Assembly: GCA_046861615.1 (NCBI GenBank)
Contig: JBHHUS010000020.1
Span: forward strand, 1-31,425
DNA: 31,425 nt
Direction of reading: 5' to 3'
DNA from: CAZNUM01 sp046861615
Lineage (GTDB): Bacteria; Fidelibacterota; Marinisomatia; Marinisomatales; TCS55
The notes beneath the pieces are model-generated. The model did not search any database. It saw only the letters and a program-made list of their open reading frames with translations, and was not told the origin of the DNA. A program made the position numbers and the translations under genes. Shown piece after piece: positions 15,242 through 23,208 of this stretch (positions are counted from its first letter, which is position 1; each line of letters starts with the position of its first letter).

Positions 15242-18200
15242 TTTTTCGTTGGCCTCCCGCAACCGGCCGGTTAACAGCTTAATAATGCCCTGCATGATTT
15301 CAGTATTACTCCCCAGCACCTCGTAAAATTCCTCCTGGGCAATTTTTAATAAAATGGACTCCTCTACAGTGGTGGCATCCGCCGAGCGCGGTTCCTGGTC
15401 CAGTAATGCCATTTCTCCCAAACAATTACCCTTGCCCAGGGTGGCTAAATCCATATCCCCCTTGTGGATTTTTACCGTTCCTTCAACAACAATGAACAGA
15501 GAATCGCCATAGTCTCCTTCTTTGAAAATGGGCGTATCGGCAGGGAAGTGGACTTCTTCGGCAATCTGGGAGATACGGGAGAGATTTTCAGCTGGTATGG
15601 TTTTAAATAAATTAACCGTTTTTAACAGGATTGTCTTTTCTAAGGTTGAATACATGGCTTGTAAATTATCCTCCAATTTAAAACGTTCTGTCGGAATGAA
15701 ATCTAGTGGAGTTTCGTTTAATTTCAGGTACCGGAATATTAATTCACAATTGGCGCTAGAATCCGGTACCAGGTTCCAGTCCAGTTGTTTCAACCGGTCC
15801 CAATGCTCATTCCGGAAAAGGTAGTCCAGGGCAATGACCGATTGCCATTTATTGGGTGAATATACTGATTGCTCCAGTTCGGACATTAACGATTTTGGCA
15901 GATCAGTGAAATACCGGGATCCGATTTGTCCTCTTTCCTCCAGGGATATCGGTTCAATCAGGGGACTGATAATGGCACGTTCTTCTTTGGTCAATACGTT
16001 TTCAAAGAATTCCAGAACAAATGGCAGGTGGGCAGTGTCGCCGGAGAGGATCGTATGAATATAGGTTTCCACCGGTGTATCCGGTACATCCAGGATTCCC
16101 AGTTTAGTCAGCGTGGGTATGCGTTGCCGGATAGCTGTATCCAGAAAATCTTTCAAAAGGATATTTTGATCTTTCTTCGGCAGGAGACGCAGGAATTCAT
16201 TTAACTGGTAAAGCATTTTAGCAACTTTACGAGTCTCGTCTTCCAGTTGTTTTAAGGTTTTTTCATCCAGGGGATGGGACCGGGCAATGGTTAACAGAGA
16301 TTCGATTACTTCACTGTAAACCAGAAAATCACTCAAATTCAATTGTGTCAGCAGCATGGAAATGGATTCATCAGTAGGGTATTCTTTCAGGGCACGAATG
16401 ATTCCCAGTCTTCTTTTCCGGCTCAGGTCTTTTTGGTTCAGGGACTGGTTGAAAAACGCCAGTATTTTTTGAGGGGGATAATCTTTTAGAACCTGACGGG
16501 CTTTCAAAACCGTTTGCGGAATATCGAGATTGGTGACGATGGCGGGAATCAGGGTTTCATCCCGGCGAATTTGAGCAATGGTAAGGGCAGTTTCACTGAT
16601 GGCGGGTGATTCATTTTCCAGGAATTCAATAACCCTTGCCCGGGGTAAAAATTCTTCATTGTGAACCAATAGATTTAAGGCAATAATTTGAACCGCTTCG
16701 TCGGAATCTGCAAGCATTTGTTTCAAAATGGTTCGGGCCTCCTCCAGGGGACCATTCCCTAACTCCAGAATGGCAGCAGCAGCAGCAGCTTTAATCCGGT
16801 CGTCCCGATGTGTCAGTTTTGCCGCCAGATCGGGTAGAAGCACCTGAAGGTTCCGTTTCCCGGCTACGGCGATAGCCTCCACTGCTACCTCCGGATTGTC
16901 GTTAATAGTTTGGATTATACTGTCATCGGGTAATATCTCCGGTTCATCCCAGGTTAATTCCAGTAATCGTTTCCGTACTTCCGCATTCCCCTGGTTAAAA
17001 AGTTTTTTCAGAGATTCAGCCCAGGCTGACAGCGGTAATCCATCGATCAGGTCCAGGGCAAACAACTGCTGAATTGGATCGGTACTTTCCAACGTTTTTT
17101 TCAGGGTGGCGACCATGGCGGAATCATGGACATCCAAAGTTAGCGCCTCAAAATCCAATTGCCGTTTCTCCACTGCCACCATTAATGCTTTCACATAGCC
17201 GCGCTTTAAACGGATGGCAGTAGCCAACCAGATAACAACAACACCCAGGGAAAGAATACTCAAATACTGTAGGGCCACAACTTTGACGATGAAGTATGTT
17301 ACCAGACCGGCTAATCCTTCAGCGCTGGATTTGATCGTACCACTGATGAGTGGTTTGAAGGAAATTCGTTTTTCCCCCGGTACGGGCAACCACAGCAGTT
17401 CCAGGGATGAACTGTTAATAGTGAATTTAAATGTCTGGTCGGAGAATTTGGCAAAGGTAGCGAAAAGGAGAATTGGACTGATGAAAATTGCTACTACACC
17501 TAAGGTAAGCATAAGTGGTAACGTTAATAATCCCATTAAAATTCCAAAGCGGGAGAGAATTGGACCGGTGAGGAAGAACTGCATGAACAGGGAAGCAAAA
17601 CCGGTTAGAGCGTAAAAATTCCCGAAGAAGCTGACCAAATCCCCCTCATTCGGGAAAGTGTTGCTGGCAATAATTTTAAACTGATAATCCACGATTGTTG
17701 TAACAATGGCTGAGAAGGCAATAACAACAGCAATCCCCCGCAAAAAGGGATCCATCTTATGACGCTTCCCGGCAAGACCAGTTTGGGATCTTGGGGGTTT
17801 AATTTTTTGCTGGGCTGCCGTTTGACTTAAAATTCCCAAACCGAGGACCAGGGCAATCAGGGCAAAGCCAGAAGCCAGGACTAATAACCAGGAAGTACCT
17901 ACGGCTGAGACAAATGGTTTCAGGCTGACCCCTACAATCATGGCGGCGAAAGAGCCCCCGCCGCCAATGAGGCCAAACAGTCGTTTCGCCTGTCGTGGTT
18001 CAAATGATTCCGAGGCAAAATTCCAGAATTGGATCACCATAATGACCACCACGACATCTACCCAGACGTACAAAATCGGAATTACCCATCCCCTGACAAA
18101 AAACTGGCCGACGGAGAGGGAGCTGATAAACAACAGGGTAGAATACAGGAACATTTGTCGCTGAGAAATCCGTTTAGCCAATCGAGTGTAAACAGTCAAC

Positions 18201-18397
18201 ATAATGGCGACGCCCACCGCCACCAACAGAAACATGAGGGGTAAAATGGATCGGTCGTAGCGACTTAAAAAATAGGCATCCCGGGCGGTTTTAGCCGCAA
18301 TACTCATGGCCACAATAAAAAAATTGAAGGCGAAAAACAGAAGCACTTTTCGTCCCTCACCCTTTTTCAAATTGATCAATTTTTTCAGTTTATTCAA
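15227..18397 (-). CDS. NTT-type nucleotide transporter fused to HEAT repeats and a cyclic-nucleotide-binding domain
   Basis: A 1056-residue inner-membrane protein in three parts. Residues 1 to about 400 form roughly twelve transmembrane helices of the ATP/ADP translocase (TLC, Npt1/Npt2) family, including AAKTARDAYFLSRYDRS near the start. Residues about 410-800 are repeated helical pairs typical of HEAT repeats (for example AAAAAILELGNGPLEEARTIL). Residues 923-1056 form a cyclic-nucleotide-binding domain with a complete phosphate-binding cassette, LGEMALLDQEPRSA. HEAT-type NTT proteins are known in free-living bacteria, where the substrate is unclear. The start is TTG at 18397; no better in-frame ATG exists between the preceding stop and the first helix. 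It follows a DUF5362-like gene by 42 bases. Confidence 0.87.
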   Translation of the reverse strand: MNKLKKLINLKKGEGRKVLLFFAFNFFIVAMSIAAKTARDAYFLSRYDRSILPLMFLLVAVGVAIMLTVYTRLAKRISQRQMFLYSTLLFISSLSVGQFFVRGWVIPILYVWVDVVVVIMVIQFWNFASESFEPRQAKRLFGLIGGGGSFAAMIVGVSLKPFVSAVGTSWLLVLASGFALIALVLGLGILSQTAAQQKIKPPRSQTGLAGKRHKMDPFLRGIAVVIAFSAIVTTIVDYQFKIIASNTFPNEGDLVSFFGNFYALTGFASLFMQFFLTGPILSRFGILMGLLTLPLMLTLGVVAIFISPILLFATFAKFSDQTFKFTINSSSLELLWLPVPGEKRISFKPLISGTIKSSAEGLAGLVTYFIVKVVALQYLSILSLGVVVIWLATAIRLKRGYVKALMVAVEKRQLDFEALTLDVHDSAMVATLKKTLESTDPIQQLFALDLIDGLPLSAWAESLKKLFNQGNAEVRKRLLELTWDEPEILPDDSIIQTINDNPEVAVEAIAVAGKRNLQVLLPDLAAKLTHRDDRIKAAAAAAILELGNGPLEEARTILKQMLADSDEAVQIIALNLLVHNEEFLPRARVIEFLENESPAISETALTIAQIRRDETLIPAIVTNLDIPQTVLKARQVLKDYPPQKILAFFNQSLNQKDLSRKRRLGIIRALKEYPTDESISMLLTQLNLSDFLVYSEVIESLLTIARSHPLDEKTLKQLEDETRKVAKMLYQLNEFLRLLPKKDQNILLKDFLDTAIRQRIPTLTKLGILDVPDTPVETYIHTILSGDTAHLPFVLEFFENVLTKEERAIISPLIEPISLEERGQIGSRYFTDLPKSLMSELEQSVYSPNKWQSVIALDYLFRNEHWDRLKQLDWNLVPDSSANCELIFRYLKLNETPLDFIPTERFKLEDNLQAMYSTLEKTILLKTVNLFKTIPAENLSRISQIAEEVHFPADTPIFKEGDYGDSLFIVVEGTVKIHKGDMDLATLGKGNCLGEMALLDQEPRSADATTVEESILLKIAQEEFYEVLGSNTEIMQGIIKLLTGRLREANEKLLVN

Positions 18398-18439
18398 ACA
18401 GCTCTCGGTTGTTCTGGGAAAAGATTTGCTTTTGCGACG

Positions 18440-18844
18440 CTAGAAATAATCGGTAATGACCATTCCAAAGATTGATAACAGTATGACCATCAGTATAATC
18501 CCGGCAATGGTTAAAATCTGGATAATGCCGTTGATCATTATACTGCTGCGCAACTGGTCTAAAGCGATGGAGAAACTGGTAGAATCATTGGCGTAGATCG
18601 TGTAGTTTAATTGATTAGCCGCATTGTTCAGCCGGGTACCCATAATTATGGTGAGAACTCCGATCACGGCGGTGGGAATGAGAAAAACGAGGATTGTCAG
18701 GGTGTAAACAATGCCGGTAATAATATTGACAATCCCCACAAATTTTCCCCATTTTGCTAATCGTTCCAGGGTATAACGGCCAAAGGCGTCCAGGGGATAA
18801 TTAACCGTCCCGTTTTCAGCGGTTGTTTCGATTGTTGCATTCAT
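18440..18844 (-). CDS. DUF5362-like membrane protein
   Basis: A 134-residue protein with two hydrophobic regions: residues about 32-70, probably two helices around a PTAVIGVL turn, and about 102-130. Between them is a polar loop with Asn/Ser-rich sequence. The hydrophobic pattern, with a helix pair, a GTRLNNAANQL segment and a final helix, resembles DUF5362-type small membrane proteins; no function is known. AAAGGA sits eight bases before the ATG. It is followed on the same strand by the NTT-type transporter 42 bases later, so it may be an accessory subunit or simply share the transcript. Confidence 0.65.
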   Translation of the reverse strand: MNATIETTAENGTVNYPLDAFGRYTLERLAKWGKFVGIVNIITGIVYTLTILVFLIPTAVIGVLTIIMGTRLNNAANQLNYTIYANDSTSFSIALDQLRSSIMINGIIQILTIAGIILMVILLSIFGMVITDYF

Positions 18845-18997
18845 AAAATTTCCTTTGTTGTGATAGAATTAAATTAATCCATCATCTTCATGCAGCTCCA
18901 CTGGGGTTTGTATGTATTGGATGAATCATTATTATTAACCATTATCATTTACGGATCGTTAAAAATGAATTGAATTTTAACTGCCTCAATTTAAGAC
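18845..18997. other. Intergenic region between the PhoH-family gene and the DUF5362-like gene
   Basis: A 153-base AT-rich gap. It contains an AT-only inverted repeat (GTTAAAA...TTTTAAC on the minus strand, near 18958-18980) and ATTATTAAC/ATTATC tracts near 18926-18951. Neither is a convincing terminator or a clear regulator site. A promoter for the DUF5362/NTT pair probably lies here. Confidence 0.4.
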
Positions 18998-20323
18998 TTA
19001 CAATAGATCACTCGCTAACTCTGCCAGGGGAGAGCGCTCACCTTTCTGAAGGGTAATATGGGCATATACTTTCTGACCTACCATGCGGTTAATTAAATAG
19101 CTCAACCCGTTGGAGAGGGTATCCAGGTAGGGTTGGTCGATCTGATAGATATCGCCGGTAAAGACGATTTTAGTTCCCTCCCCCGCTCTGGTAATAATGG
19201 TTTTGACCTCATGGGGTGTCAGATTTTGAGCTTCGTCAACGATGAAAAATATTTTTTGCAGACTGCGACCACGAATGTAAGCCAGAGGAGTAATCACTAA
19301 TTTTTCCTGGTCCAGTAAATCCTGAATCTTCCGGGCATGTTCATCCTCCTCCCGAAATTGATGTCTGATTACTCCCAGATTATCCCACAGGGGATGCATA
19401 TAGGGATCTATTTTTGATTGAATGTCTCCGGGTAAATAACCCAGATCTCGATTACTCAAGGGGATAATTGGCCGGGCTAAATAAATTTGTCGATATTGGG
19501 TCCTGGATTCCAGAGCACCGGCCAGTGCCAGTAATGTTTTTCCTGTCCCGGCTTTGCCCGAAAGGGTGACCAATTGAATCCGGGGATTGATGAGTGCTTT
19601 CAATGCAAACGCCTGTTCCGCATTCCGGGGTATGATACCGTATGCCGGTTGTTTGTCTACTTTGGAAAACAGGTTGTCAAACCCGTCATAGGAAGCCAGG
19701 GCGGACTTTTGTTTGTTACGTAATATGAAATTCTCATTTGGGACCATGTTTGTTATCTGGGGAAGAGTTTCAGCTGGTAATTGGAAGGGAGATTGAAACA
19801 GTTTGTCGATGACCTCCACAGGCAGGTCTTCAATCATCCGCATCCCGGAGTAGATTTTTTCCACGCTCTCCAATTTATCAGTGGTGTAATCCTGGGCAGC
19901 AATCCCCAGTGCCTTGGCTTTCATCCGTAGATTAGTGTCTTTTGTCACCAGAATAACAGAACGATCAGTTTCTGCCAGGGATAAGCGGTAGGCGGTATTC
20001 AGGATGCGGGTATCGGGAGATTCTTCATGGAATACTTTTTTTATTTCTGTCGCTATGGTTTGATTCACGACAATTCGAATTTTACCCTGATCAGCACCAA
20101 TAGAGACACCCTCCTTAAACAGGACTTCGCCGGTCAATCGATCCAGGTCCCGGAGAAAGTTACGAGCATGGAAATTCACCTGTTCATTACCGCGTTTAAA
20201 ATGATCCAGTTCCTCTAAAACTGTGATGGGTATGACAATATCGTGTTCTTCAAAATGGTGGATGCAGGTGGAATCATGGAGAATCACATTGGTATCCAGA
20301 ACGAATAATTTTGTCTTAGTCAC
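18998..20323 (-). CDS. PIN domain-PhoH ATPase fusion (PhoH2 type)
   Basis: A 441-residue cytoplasmic protein. The N-terminal PIN ribonuclease domain (about 5-145) has its acidic residues in place: D10 (LDTNVIL), E37/E38 (VLEELDHF), D104 (SPDTRIL) and D129 (TKDTNLRMKA). The C-terminal PhoH-type ATPase (about 225-441) has Walker A GKAGTGKT (256-263) and Walker B IFFIVDEAQN (358-367), then TGDIYQID. Characterised PhoH2 proteins act as sequence-specific RNA helicase/RNases, and the family includes Bacillus YlaK. The start is GTG at 20323 with no strong Shine-Dalgarno; the PIN fold begins immediately after it, so no later start fits. No small antitoxin-like gene precedes it. Confidence 0.93.
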   Translation of the reverse strand: MTKTKLFVLDTNVILHDSTCIHHFEEHDIVIPITVLEELDHFKRGNEQVNFHARNFLRDLDRLTGEVLFKEGVSIGADQGKIRIVVNQTIATEIKKVFHEESPDTRILNTAYRLSLAETDRSVILVTKDTNLRMKAKALGIAAQDYTTDKLESVEKIYSGMRMIEDLPVEVIDKLFQSPFQLPAETLPQITNMVPNENFILRNKQKSALASYDGFDNLFSKVDKQPAYGIIPRNAEQAFALKALINPRIQLVTLSGKAGTGKTLLALAGALESRTQYRQIYLARPIIPLSNRDLGYLPGDIQSKIDPYMHPLWDNLGVIRHQFREEDEHARKIQDLLDQEKLVITPLAYIRGRSLQKIFFIVDEAQNLTPHEVKTIITRAGEGTKIVFTGDIYQIDQPYLDTLSNGLSYLINRMVGQKVYAHITLQKGERSPLAELASDLL

Positions 20324-20458
20324 GGTTATTTATATCATCGCTATGTATGGTTAGGTGAAAACATGTTATTGCGGAAATTATTGGTGGATTGCCTGAATGA
20401 CAAGCGCTACTCCTTGATTGTTTAGGCTTTTTATTTAACCCGGCCGGTTTTTACATTA

Positions 20459-20488
20459 GTTTCATTCCGGAAAATGATGGGATGAAAC
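20459..20488 (+). promoter_or_regulatory. Inverted repeat / hairpin directly before the dienoyl-CoA reductase start
   Basis: GTTTCATTCC (20459-20468), a ten-base loop and GGGATGAAAC (20479-20488) can form a ten-pair RNA stem (one G-U) ending one base before the ATG. The only purine-rich ribosome-binding candidate is inside the stem. As DNA it is a 9/10 inverted repeat and could instead be a repressor operator. Confidence 0.5.
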
Positions 20489-20489
20489 C

Positions 20490-21335
20490 ATGTTTGAAAA
20501 AAATTTATTAAAAGAAAAAACGATTCTGATTACCGGTGGTGGGACCGGATTGGGGTTTTCTATGGCCCAACGCTTTGGCTCGTTGGGAGCTAATTTAATT
20601 CTAACTGGCCGCAGGAAGGATGTCCTGGAAAAAGCTGCCGAAGAATTGACAGTATCTGATTGTACAGTACTTCCAGTATCCTGTGATGTACGTATTCCGG
20701 CCCAGGTACATCAAATGGTAGCGCAGAGTCGGGATCGATTTAAGCGGATTGATATTTTAGTGAACAATGCCGCTGGTAATTTTATTTCACCAACTGAAAA
20801 TCTTTCCGAAGGTGGATTCAAAGTAATTGTAGATATTGTCTTAAATGGCACTTTCAATTGTTCCCTGGCAGTTGGGAAAGAGATGATTAAAGCTGGGGGC
20901 GGTGTCATCTTGAATATTGTTACCACCTATTCCTGGACCGGCTCCGGGTATGTGGTTCCCTCTGCTTCTGCAAAGGCCGGAGTGTTGGCCATGACCCGCT
21001 CCCTTGCAGTGGAATGGGCCAAGTATAATATTCGTACAGTGGCAATTGCTCCGGGTCCATTCCCTACGAAGGGTGCCTGGGCCCGGTTGGTTCCTCCGGG
21101 TTTGGGTTTTGAAAAGAGAATGAAAAAACGAATCCCCTTAAAACGCTTTGGGAAACATGAAGAATTGGCGAATTTGGCCTCTTATCTGGTAAGCGATCAG
21201 GCGGCCTACATTAATGGTGAAGTAGTGACGATTGATGGCGGGGAGTGGCTGAAGGGTGCCGGTGAATTTAATGATCTGGAGATGATTCCCAAAGCGGCCT
21301 GGAACTTACTGGCTTCCAAAAGAAAGAAAAAATAA
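20490..21335 (+). CDS. 2,4-dienoyl-CoA reductase, SDR family (DECR1-like)
   Basis: A 281-residue short-chain dehydrogenase. The nucleotide site is TGGGTGLG (15-22), followed by TGRRK (39-43), whose arginines favour NADPH; NNAAGNF (92-98) is the structural motif. The active-site layout is Y147 and, eleven residues later, S158, then K162 within GSGYVVPSASAKAG. This is the arrangement of mitochondrial 2,4-dienoyl-CoA reductase (DECR1), not the classical YxxxK. The C-terminal region, with PGPFPTKGAWARL, ANLASYLVSD, INGEVVTIDGGE and GEFNDL, also follows DECR1. The predicted reaction removes a double bond from 2,4-dienoyl-CoA during beta-oxidation of polyunsaturated fatty acids. It is a single gene; a hairpin covers its ribosome-binding region. 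Confidence 0.88.
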   Translation: MFEKNLLKEKTILITGGGTGLGFSMAQRFGSLGANLILTGRRKDVLEKAAEELTVSDCTVLPVSCDVRIPAQVHQMVAQSRDRFKRIDILVNNAAGNFISPTENLSEGGFKVIVDIVLNGTFNCSLAVGKEMIKAGGGVILNIVTTYSWTGSGYVVPSASAKAGVLAMTRSLAVEWAKYNIRTVAIAPGPFPTKGAWARLVPPGLGFEKRMKKRIPLKRFGKHEELANLASYLVSDQAAYINGEVVTIDGGEWLKGAGEFNDLEMIPKAAWNLLASKRKKK

Positions 21336-21373
21336 CTGAAGGGTGCCATTGGCCTTTCACCGGCAGAAGCTTT

Positions 21374-21640
21374 TTATTCTGTCATTGATTTTATCCAGTT
21401 TATCAGATGAATGCCAATTGTGCTGTATAGAATAATGGTGTAAATAGTAGCGATTCCCGCCAGATTAAAAGGTGTTATTCTGATTTCAGGGACGTAGCGG
21501 CTTTGTTGATGGAGGTTCCGGTACCAGTTGCGGAGTCCCTTGATGGTCAGGTAAGCCAGCCAGCAGGCTATCAGGAAAATAACCAGAATAATACCCCAAT
21601 CCACACCGGTGAGAGCATTCAGCCAGCGGGCGAAGCTCAT
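21374..21640 (-). CDS. Small two-helix membrane protein, unknown function
   Basis: An 88-residue protein with two predicted transmembrane helices (about 14-33 and 58-83), joined by a basic, tyrosine- and arginine-containing loop (NWYRNLHQQSRYVPEIRI). No family is recognised; the WLAYLTIKGLRNWYRNL stretch is loosely like CvpA or other small bacterial membrane proteins, but not enough for a name. Its ATG overlaps the ROK kinase stop as ATGA (four bases), so it is coupled to that gene. It lies last in the NUDIX-ROK operon. Confidence 0.7.
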   Translation of the reverse strand: MSFARWLNALTGVDWGIILVIFLIACWLAYLTIKGLRNWYRNLHQQSRYVPEIRITPFNLAGIATIYTIILYSTIGIHLINWIKSMTE

Positions 21641-22518
21641 TTGCCGGATCCCAGCATAGCGGCACCAAAAACACCGGCTGAATCTCCCAGCTCATTTCGG
21701 GCGATCGGCGTTACTACCCAATCGCTGAAAACAGCTTGGTATACAGCATTCTTCCCTTCATTATACAACCAGGGAATATTTGACACGCCGCCTCCTAAAA
21801 CAATAATGTCCGGGTCCAGGATATCGATAACATGGCTTAAAGCCTGACCGAAGTTCTTTAACACCGTTTGTTTCCATTCCGGATAGTTCTCATGGTTGTT
21901 CAAGTTAATGATGGATTGCAATGTTAGAGATTCCCCGGTCAACTCATTCCATTGCCGTTCCAGGGCGGGACCGCTTATGTATGTTTCAACACAGCCTTGC
22001 TTGCCACAATAGCAGTTAATTCCTCCTGGGTATAGTACATGGTGACCCCATTCCCCCGCAATATGGTTAGGTCCCCGGTGAATGTGCTGGTTTATTGTTA
22101 TACCGCCGCCCACGCCGGTGCCCATGATGACACCGAATACAAGGCCATATCCGCGCCCGGCGCCGAGGATAGCCTCCGACAATGCAAAACAATTAGCGTC
22201 ATTTTCCAGCGTGACGGCTGTCTGGAGCCGCTCTTCCAGATCTTCTTTTAATGGTTGCCCGATCAGGCAAAGCGTATTGCTGTTTTTCAATCGCTTTGTG
22301 GAGGGGTCCAACGCTCCCGGGGTACAAACACCCACGGGAGTATGAATAGGTTTCTCCAGTGATAAATCACGGATAAGAGTCACGATGCGATCCAGGATTG
22401 CTTTGTAACCTTCCGCTCTAATCGTTGGGATGCGTTGCCGCTCGATCACCTGATTGTTCCGATCCAGCAATACACCTTCAATCTTGGTTCCACCCAGGTC
22501 AATACCAATACGTTTCAA
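21637..22518 (-). CDS. ROK-family sugar kinase
   Basis: A 293-residue cytoplasmic kinase of the ROK family (glucokinase, fructokinase, N-acetylhexosamine kinase types). The N-terminus IGIDLGGTKIEG (4-15) is the phosphate-1 motif. The catalytic aspartate is D107 in LENDANC, and GTGVGGG (133-139) binds phosphate. The ROK zinc site is complete: H159, C169, C171 and C176. The sugar cannot be decided from sequence; EGVLLD is seen in Mak-like and glucokinase-like members. I chose TTG 22518 as the start over upstream ATG 22542 because AAGGAG lies about seven bases before it, it overlaps the NUDIX stop by four bases (TTGA), and it gives the normal N-terminus. Confidence 0.93.
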   Translation of the reverse strand: MKRIGIDLGGTKIEGVLLDRNNQVIERQRIPTIRAEGYKAILDRIVTLIRDLSLEKPIHTPVGVCTPGALDPSTKRLKNSNTLCLIGQPLKEDLEERLQTAVTLENDANCFALSEAILGAGRGYGLVFGVIMGTGVGGGITINQHIHRGPNHIAGEWGHHVLYPGGINCYCGKQGCVETYISGPALERQWNELTGESLTLQSIINLNNHENYPEWKQTVLKNFGQALSHVIDILDPDIIVLGGGVSNIPWLYNEGKNAVYQAVFSDWVVTPIARNELGDSAGVFGAAMLGSGK

Positions 22519-23153
22519 GATAATATCTCCTTCAAAATCCATTTGAATTCTGACAATATTGCTCCCGTTACCCCCCAAATTTTATGATCACCGAAATGAA
22601 AGTGGGGGATTTCCGCCCGGTGTTTACCTAATGACCGTTTTTCAGTTTTAAAAAGCTGGTCTTTCAGTAATTGTTCCACCGTTACGGAGAATAGCGTTTT
22701 TACTTCCCTGGCGTGGGGAGCAGCTACCGGACGATGGTCACACCACCCCACAAATGGATGAACCATAAATCCGGTGACAAAAGTGAAATAAGGTGTCAGA
22801 CTACCGATAATTCTGACGACGCTCCGTGGTACACCGATTTCTTCCTCTGTTTCACGGAGGGCCGTTTCTTCCAGTTTTTCACCCACTTCCCAGGCCCCGC
22901 CGGGGAGTGAAATCTGCCCCTTGTGGTGTTCGACCAATTTCGTTCGTTCAGTAAGAAAAAAACTGATTCCTGTTTTTATGGGAAACAGTAAAATTAATAC
23001 TGCTGCCGGGACGGAGAGTTCATCAGATTTTCGAAAATTGAATGGTGGTTCTGCTTGAACCCGGGCTAGATCATGAGCTGTTTTCCCTGGGAGCGGTTCT
23101 TTTAGCCGGACTTTTAAGCTAGTTGCAATTTCTTGAATCGATATTGTTTTCAT
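22515..23153 (-). CDS. NUDIX hydrolase, probable CoA diphosphatase (NudL-like)
   Basis: A 212-residue NUDIX enzyme. The Nudix box is complete at 86-108 (GAWEVGE...RETEEEIGV) with the metal-binding REXXEE glutamates. Just before it, FFLTERTKLVEHHKGQISLPGG matches the extra signature of the CoA pyrophosphatase subfamily (NudL/UPF0035), which cleaves CoA into 3',5'-ADP and phosphopantetheine. The predicted role is CoA turnover or housecleaning. It is the first gene of a three-gene overlapping operon with the ROK kinase and a small membrane protein, and is transcribed divergently from the HAD gene across a 55-base gap. Confidence 0.88.
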   Translation of the reverse strand: MKTISIQEIATSLKVRLKEPLPGKTAHDLARVQAEPPFNFRKSDELSVPAAVLILLFPIKTGISFFLTERTKLVEHHKGQISLPGGAWEVGEKLEETALRETEEEIGVPRSVVRIIGSLTPYFTFVTGFMVHPFVGWCDHRPVAAPHAREVKTLFSVTVEQLLKDQLFKTEKRSLGKHRAEIPHFHFGDHKIWGVTGAILSEFKWILKEILS

Positions 23154-23208
23154 TGGCTAGAAAGTTATTCCATTTCAATCATAACTGCTGTGAATTTACA
23201 TTCTGTGC

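Noticed and set aside
18926..18951. Fur-box-like ATTATTATTAACCATTATCATT tract
   Set aside because: The repeats do not form the expected inverted hexamers and the region is simply AT-rich; nearby genes are not iron-related.
20441..20456. CCGGCCGG followed by a T-run, resembling a small terminator
   Set aside because: The possible stem is only about four pairs and no transcript is expected to end there, ahead of a plus-strand gene.
22519..22578. Longer ROK kinase starting upstream of TTG 22518
   Set aside because: The extra residues are not family-like and overlap the NUDIX gene; the TTG has AAGGAG and gives the standard ROK N-terminus.
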